From Fen-999 sp964469455 (GTDB lineage Bacteria; Pseudomonadota; Gammaproteobacteria; Burkholderiales; Rhodocyclaceae), in contig CAYXZX010000001.1 of NCBI GenBank assembly GCA_964469455.1, forward strand, positions 1 through 64,000: a DNA stretch of 64,000 nucleotides, written 5' to 3'. The notes below the pieces were generated by a model. The model did not search any database. It was not told where the DNA came from and worked only from the letters and a program-made list of their open reading frames with translations. Of this stretch, positions 59,717 to 64,000 are shown piece after piece; positions within the stretch are counted from its first letter, which is position 1, and each line of letters begins with the position of its first letter. Position numbers and translations under genes: made by a program.

Positions 59717-60724
59717 CTAGAGGACCAGTTCGCCGATCCACCAGGCGATGGCCGCAATCAGCGCCGTGGCGGGAATGGTCAGCACCCATGCCCAGACAAT
59801 GCCGCCTGCCACGGTCCAGCGTACCTTCTTGACACCTCCCGTCGCGCCAACACCCATGATGGAACCGGTAATGGTGTGCGTGGTGGAAACCGGTATGCCA
59901 AGAGCGGTCGCGAGAAACAGCGTCATCGCACCCGCCGAATTCGCGGCAAATCCCTTGGGCTGGTTGAGTTTGGTGATTCTTTGGCCCATGGTCTTGACGA
60001 TGCGCCAGCCGCCGAACATCGTGCCCAGGCCCATGGCCGCATAGCACGCGGCTACCACCCAGCCAGGAACACCTTCGCCAGTCTTCGCCATGCCAGCGGC
60101 AATCAGCAGCATCCAGATGATGCCTATGGTCTTCTGTGCGTCATTGCCGCCGTGCCCGAGGCTGTAGGCGGCCGCCGAAAGCAGTTGCAGCCGCCGGAAC
60201 AAACGATCTACCTTGGTCGGCGACGTTCGATTGCACGCCCACGAGACAGCCACCATGAGCAAGCCGCCGACAAGAAAACCAAGCAACGGCGCGATGACCG
60301 TGAAGGCGACGATCTTGCCGACACCTCCCCAGATCAGCGCTCCCGGTCCGGACTTGGCAACCGCCGCACCGACCAGTCCACCGACCAGCGCGTGCGATGA
60401 ACTTGAGGGGATCCCGTAATACCAGGTGATGACATTCCAGGAAATCGCGCCGATCAGCGCGCCAAATACGACGAAATGGTCGACGATGGCGGCATCGATG
60501 GTGCCCTTGCCGATCGTGCTGGCCACTTTCAACTCGAAAATGAAATACGCCAGGACGTTGAATACTGCGGCCCAGACCACCGCTTGGTGCGGCTTGAGCA
60601 CGCGCGTCGAAACGATGGTAGCGATGGAATTGGCCGCGTCGTGGAAGCCATTCATGAAATCGAACAGCAATGCCAGCGACACCAGCACGACAACGGCAGT
60701 AAGATTGATCTCGACGCCCGACAT
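59717..60724 (-). CDS. pit: Low-affinity inorganic phosphate transporter, PiT family
   Basis: The 335-residue membrane protein has the PiT signature twice: GFHDAANSIATIVSTRVLKP in the N-half and GHGGNDAQKTIGI plus VSTTHTITGSIMGVG in the C-half. It takes up phosphate as a neutral metal complex with protons. The DUF47 gene lies nine bases upstream, a common pairing. Codons for LKVASTIGKGTIDAAIVD (about 60480-60533) match the first 52 bases of the window on the opposite strand, evidence of a second pit copy at the left edge. Confidence 0.92.
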   Translation of the reverse strand: MSGVEINLTAVVVLVSLALLFDFMNGFHDAANSIATIVSTRVLKPHQAVVWAAVFNVLAYFIFELKVASTIGKGTIDAAIVDHFVVFGALIGAISWNVITWYYGIPSSSSHALVGGLVGAAVAKSGPGALIWGGVGKIVAFTVIAPLLGFLVGGLLMVAVSWACNRTSPTKVDRLFRRLQLLSAAAYSLGHGGNDAQKTIGIIWMLLIAAGMAKTGEGVPGWVVAACYAAMGLGTMFGGWRIVKTMGQRITKLNQPKGFAANSAGAMTLFLATALGIPVSTTHTITGSIMGVGATGGVKKVRWTVAGGIVWAWVLTIPATALIAAIAWWIGELVL

Positions 60725-60733
60725 GATCGCGGG

Positions 60734-61372
60734 TCAGGAATTCTCGAGGACGATGCCTTCGATGATGTTGGCGACGTCTTCGCAGGCGTCGGTAATGGTT
60801 TCCAGCAACTCGTAGATGGCCTTGAGCTTGATCAGTTGACGCGTGTCCTGCTCCTCGCGGAACAGTTTCGCCATGCCGGCGCGCATTGCCCGGTCCGCGT
60901 CCGATTCGAGGCGGTCGATCTCGTCGCAGATCTTTAGAATGGCAGGACCATTATCCATGTTGCTAAGCAGGAACACCGCCGACTTGACACGCTCGCAGCA
61001 GGACACGCAGATATCCGAGAGGTGGCAGGCTTCCTGCGTCAGTTTATGCACGTCGTAGAGGTGCATGGACTGAGCCACATCCTGGGTCAGGTCCAGGATG
61101 TCGTCCATGCGTGTGATCAGCTTGTGGATTTCGTCGCGGTCAAGCGGCGTGTTGAAGGTCGTGTGCAGCAGCGCAATCGTTTCATGGGTGATCTTGTCGG
61201 CACGCGTTTCAACTTCGTCGATCTTCTGCGCATGAGCAGTCAGCTCCCCCTTGCCGTCGACCATATCGTCGATCAGCGCACCCAACTCGCGACCTCCTTG
61301 GGCGATCAGTTCCGCGTGCGCGTTGAACAAGTCGAAGAACTTGCCTTCCTGGGGCATCAAGCGTGAGAACAT
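60734..61372 (-). CDS. DUF47/PhoU-like Pit accessory protein
   Basis: The 212-residue all-helical protein has two PhoU-like halves with FFDLFNAHAELIAQGG, ADKITHETIALLHTTFNTPLDRDEIHKLITRMDDILDLTQD and YELLETITDACEDVANIIEGIVLENS. DUF47 proteins sit upstream of pit genes and regulate phosphate uptake. Nine bases separate it from pit. The acidic E/D-rich helix pairs are metal-binding in PhoU relatives. Confidence 0.87.
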   Translation of the reverse strand: MFSRLMPQEGKFFDLFNAHAELIAQGGRELGALIDDMVDGKGELTAHAQKIDEVETRADKITHETIALLHTTFNTPLDRDEIHKLITRMDDILDLTQDVAQSMHLYDVHKLTQEACHLSDICVSCCERVKSAVFLLSNMDNGPAILKICDEIDRLESDADRAMRAGMAKLFREEQDTRQLIKLKAIYELLETITDACEDVANIIEGIVLENS

Positions 61373-61500
61373 GAGGAATACCGCTTTGGAGGAAACGCGC
61401 GAATTCTAACAGTTCCCTTGCGCCGGCCGTGGACACCTCAGCTGCTAGAATAATAATTCTGGCGTGCCGTTGCAGCGGTGGCCTCGTCTTGGGCAGGATC

Positions 61501-62673
61501 ATGAAACGCAACCGTTTTTCACGCCGCGCAAAGCAGAACCCCGCCACCGAGGAACTGGTCCGCCTGGCCGGCAGCCTGGCACAATCCTCGAGTCGCATCG
61601 AGGACGAATTCTGGCAGAATCGCCTTGCCGCCGCAGTGGACCGTCTGATCGCGGATGGCGACGACGCTGCGCTCAACAGTGCGCTTGACCACCTCTACGG
61701 CGCCGGCGGCCGGGCCTACGACGAACTAGCGGACATGGTCGAGTCGTGCAGCGAAACCCGAAGACTTGAAACCGGGCCGGGGCAGGGTGCGATTCTTTTT
61801 GCGGTGCCCGTCCTGGCTTGGTCGCGCTTTGCAATTCCTTCCGGCACGATTGCCGCCGAACTGATGGCGACCATCCGGGTTCAGCTTCAGGCCCATGCCT
61901 TTGCCGCCGACACCAGAATCGGCTTGGCCGACTATCTCTGGAGCCCGGACCAGTTGCCGCAAACCTACGGAGAAACGGCTCAACTCACCGAGCGGCTAAC
62001 CAAGGTGGCGTTGCACGGCAAGGATCTGAAGCTCGACGCGGCGGGGATGCCCGAGACCAATAACTTTCTGTCCGACATCCGCTACGTGATCGGCGTCGTT
62101 GCGGCACCGCGCGGCGCCCCGCTGTTTCGCTGGCAGGAAGATGATGGCGCGCGCGCCGAAACGCTCAAGCAATGGCGCGCCCAGGGCGGCGAAGCGCTCC
62201 GGCGAGCTTTGCCGGCCTGCGCCATCGAGCCGCTGCTGCCCCAGCCTTATCATGCCGCCGCGCGGGATGCGGACCGTGCGTCGCGGCCCTATTCGGTCCG
62301 CGCAGCGGTTGCCTTCCTCCAGACCACTTTGAACGTGGCGGCCACCGATCTACGCGCCGTCGTCGGCTCCTACTACGATCGCCAACTCGAGGAATACCGC
62401 ATCGGCTTTACACTCGCCGATGCTGCCGATGTCGTACATGGCGTCGTATGGCCGTTGCTGGAGGCGGAGGATGAATCGGCCGACTCGCAGGCCCAGATCG
62501 AGGCGGTGCTGAAGGAAGCCGGTCTGCGCGATATCGTCGTTCTGGACCACCGCTTCCCGATGGAATATTGCGACGATTGCGGCGCGCCCCTGTACCCCAA
62601 TCCCGAGGGCGAACCCAGTCACGCCGAACTGCCCGAGGAACAGGCGGAAGCCGCCCCAAGGCATCTTCACTGA
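61501..62673 (+). CDS. DUF2863-family protein
   Basis: The 390-residue protein starts at ATG 61501 (MKRNRFSRRAKQNP). It has no signal peptide and no membrane segment. Recognised blocks are EDEFWQNRLAAAVDRLIADGDDAALNSALDHLY, VLAWSRFAIPSGTIAAE and the near C-terminal MEYCDDCGAPLYPNPEGE, a short CxxC knuckle. DUF2863 is almost restricted to Betaproteobacteria and has no known function, so it is a useful taxonomic marker. It is divergent from the DUF47/pit pair, and the 128-base gap is AT-rich near 61446-61460. Confidence 0.8.
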   Translation: MKRNRFSRRAKQNPATEELVRLAGSLAQSSSRIEDEFWQNRLAAAVDRLIADGDDAALNSALDHLYGAGGRAYDELADMVESCSETRRLETGPGQGAILFAVPVLAWSRFAIPSGTIAAELMATIRVQLQAHAFAADTRIGLADYLWSPDQLPQTYGETAQLTERLTKVALHGKDLKLDAAGMPETNNFLSDIRYVIGVVAAPRGAPLFRWQEDDGARAETLKQWRAQGGEALRRALPACAIEPLLPQPYHAAARDADRASRPYSVRAAVAFLQTTLNVAATDLRAVVGSYYDRQLEEYRIGFTLADAADVVHGVVWPLLEAEDESADSQAQIEAVLKEAGLRDIVVLDHRFPMEYCDDCGAPLYPNPEGEPSHAELPEEQAEAAPRHLH

Positions 62674-62709
62674 GCCCCCGCGCAAGCACCACTCGAACCC
62701 GTTAAGCCC

Positions 62710-62735
62710 CCCCCGCGACGATCGGCCTGCGGGGG
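62710..62735 (+). terminator. Rho-independent terminator after DUF2863 gene
   Basis: CCCCCGC (62710-62716) and GCGGGGG (62729-62735) form a 7-bp GC stem with a 12-base loop, followed by CGTTTGTCTT. The remaining bases up to 62860 hold no gene and no recognised feature. Confidence 0.65.
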
Positions 62736-62870
62736 CGTTTGTCTTCATCTGGCCCCAACTACTCCCTCGACGTACCTCCCGCGTTTCCACCGGGACAGCA
62801 TTGCCAGCGGCCACACCCGGCCGCCCGAACCCATCGACAATAAAACCCATTAATTATTTATGTTTCACTA

Positions 62871-62899
62871 TTGACAACAATGGTTTTTATAAATACGAT
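62871..62899 (+). promoter_or_regulatory. Promoter of the winged-helix/cysD unit
   Basis: TTGACA (62871-62876), 17-base spacer, TACGAT (62894-62899). It lies in a strongly AT-rich stretch (62845-62895) upstream of the ORF at 62966. AT-rich upstream DNA is usual for CysB-activated sulfate-assimilation promoters, but no specific CysB site is claimed. Confidence 0.5.
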
Positions 62900-62965
62900 C
62901 CGCCTTATGAAAGCATCAACGCCATTGATCTACCCGCAGTTCCGATTGTCGGAGGCCGCCTGACC

Positions 62966-63796
62966 ATGGCCCGACAGGATGGCAGGAATCTTCCTCTGGC
63001 CGCACTGAACGAACGGCGCCGCCGCGCGGTCGCACTTCGGATCGATGGCATGCGGCTCGCTGACGTCGCGACGAAGACGGAGCTCAGCGTTCCGACCATC
63101 ATCGCGGCCCACAAAGCCTTCCTCACCGGCGGCTGGGACGCCGTCAGCGTCGCCCCGCGCGGCAGACGCGCCGGCTCGGGACAGGCACTCGAACCTCGCG
63201 ACGCCAGGACGCTCATCGCTTCGATTGCGGAGGGATCGCCGGAACGCCGGGCGCTGCCTTACCTCCTGTGGGAAAAGGATGCGGTGGGAGCATTGGCCAG
63301 AAAAAGCTTCGGCATCGATCTCCCGCTCACTACCCTTGGTCGATATCTGCAGGAATTCGGCTTCACGCCTGGTGGCGGTGACAGCGCAACCGGGAAGGAT
63401 GCCTGCCGTATTCGGGAGATCCCGCTTGCACCCCAACTGCCGAAAGCGTTGCAGGACATCGGAAACGGCCGGATATTGCTCCAGGCGATTGGCCCCCGGC
63501 GCAAGCTGCGCTGGCTGGTGGTGCCGTCACCGCTGACCGCCAGTTCGTTAATCGATTTCTTCGATCGGCTGCAGAGATCCATCGGATCCGAGATTCGCAT
63601 CTTCGGCGGAAACCTCAATCTTCAGCGCGCCCCCGAGGTCAGGCAATGGCTGGATAGCCAGTCCCACCGCCTGCGTTTCCAACCGGAGCCAGGTCCCGGC
63701 ACCGCGACAGGCGCCGGAAGCAGGAAAATAGTTAAACATTTTATGGACATCAAGCACGCACCACCAGCAAAATCAGATTCCCAAGAAAGGATCCTC
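62966..63796 (+). CDS. IS630-transposase-like winged-helix ORF, open in frame into cysD
   Basis: From ATG 62966 (GGAGG ten bases upstream) 277 codons run without a stop straight into the cysD start in the same frame. Residues 14-66 form a helix-turn-helix with LRIDGMRLADVATKTELSVPTIIAAHK. Residues 75-135 resemble the second, winged domain of IS630 transposases (FGIDLPLTTLGRYLQEFGF). Residues 165-240 look like a degraded DDE domain (NLNLQRAPEVRQWLDSQSHRLRFQP). No complete DDE triad is seen. The final 25 residues are linker-like. Either it is a fusion with CysD, or cysD starts internally (AAAGGA site) and this is a domesticated regulator; see findings. Confidence 0.6.
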
Positions 63797-64000
63797 ATGC
63801 CAGCCGCCTCGGGTGCGACCCTCACCCATCTTCAACGCCTGGAAGCCGAAAGCATCCACATCCTGCGGGAGGTGGTGGCCGAGGCCGACAACCCTGTAAT
63901 GCTCTACTCCATCGGCAAGGACAGCGCGGTGATGCTGCATCTGGCCATGAAGGCGTTTTTCCCGGGCAAGCCTCCCTTCCCGTTGCTCCACGTGGACACG
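63797..64000 (+). CDS. cysD: Sulfate adenylyltransferase subunit 2, CysD (5' part only)
   Basis: The first 68 codons are in the window: THLQRLEAESIHILREVVAEADNPVMLYSIGKDSAVMLHLAMKAFFPGKPPFPLLHVDT (given here in one stretch only as segments: helix LEAESIHILREV, PP-loop YSIGKDSAVML, then FPLLHVDT). CysD with CysN makes APS from sulfate and ATP. ATG 63797 has an AAAGGA site seven bases upstream, supporting an independent start. The gene runs off the right edge. It links the window to sulfate assimilation and PAPS supply. Confidence 0.9.
   Translation, partial: MPAASGATLTHLQRLEAESIHILREVVAEADNPVMLYSIGKDSAVMLHLAMKAFFPGKPPFPLLHVDT

Noticed and set aside
62905..63216. Minus-strand frames at 62905-63436 as genes
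   Set aside because: They oppose the winged-helix ORF, which has a promoter, ribosome site and recognisable domains; the minus-strand translations show none.
1..64000. KstR or KstR2 operators of the actinobacterial type
   Set aside because: No TAGAAC-N2-GTTCTA-like or CAAG-N2-CTTG-like palindrome was noticed upstream of the steroid operons; regulation seems to use a different motif.
1..64000. CRISPR arrays, tRNA or rRNA genes
   Set aside because: No regularly spaced repeats and no tRNA-like cloverleaf or rRNA segment was recognised when reading the gaps between genes.

Overview
The window (64 kb, about 62% GC by eye) looks like a chromosome segment from a Gram-negative betaproteobacterium. 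Evidence: a DUF2863 protein (a family largely confined to Betaproteobacteria), a TonB-dependent outer-membrane receptor with its own TonB/ExbB/ExbD set, and a Pit/DUF47 phosphate pair. The gene content fits a steroid degrader of the Rhodocyclales/Sterolibacterium type; that placement is inference. No rRNA, tRNA, CRISPR array or intact insertion sequence was seen.

Layout. (1) 1-765: minus-strand ETF alpha gene whose 3' end runs into 52 bases matching the inverted pit gene at 60 kb. (2) 0.95-12.5 kb, plus strand: MFS exporter, cofD (coenzyme F420 pathway), luciferase-like F420 oxidoreductase, small Cys protein, acyl-CoA ligase, SnoaL protein, EmrAB-type efflux pair, double-length CoA transferase, amidohydrolase. 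(3) 12.5-19.8 kb, minus strand: TonB-dependent receptor, Cache protein, TPR protein, two ExbD, ExbB, TonB. (4) 20-32.6 kb: FadD3-like ligase, two related lipocalin-like proteins, DUF1214, sulfotransferase, SDR, EthD protein, enoyl-CoA hydratase, APH-like kinase, cytochrome P450, secreted SMP-30-like protein. (5) 32.8-41.8 kb, minus strand: Ltp2/ChsH1/ChsH2 side-chain module, KstD-like flavoprotein, hexapeptide protein, sulfotransferase, TetR, SDR, metallo-beta-lactamase-fold protein. (6) 41.9-57.5 kb, plus strand: alcohol dehydrogenase, two AhpD-like proteins, VOC protein, SDRs, Tat-exported amidase, ketosteroid isomerase, KstD, sulfatase, acyl-CoA dehydrogenase pair, second F420 oxidoreductase, crotonase, CysQ. 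(7) 57.5-64 kb: housekeeping (AzlCD, EamA, YkgJ, Pit, DUF47, DUF2863) and the start of cysD behind an in-frame winged-helix ORF.

How it fits together. The receptor and its TonB motor would import a hydrophobic substrate. Ketosteroid isomerase and KstD act on ring A. Acyl-CoA ligases, acyl-CoA dehydrogenases, ChsH1/ChsH2 and Ltp2 shorten the side chain. FadD3 and the crotonases act on ring remnants. Sulfotransferases, a sulfatase and an alkylsulfatase-like protein suggest sulfo-conjugates are also handled.

The most notable pattern not explained by genes is a 17-bp dyad, [AC]GTCC-N4-GGAC-GATG and variants. It occurs at least seven times, each in a gap between genes and upstream of a catabolic or uptake operon. 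I read it as the operator of an undescribed regulon. Upstream of both the receptor gene and tonB it sits exactly 10 nt from a TTGGCA -35-like element.
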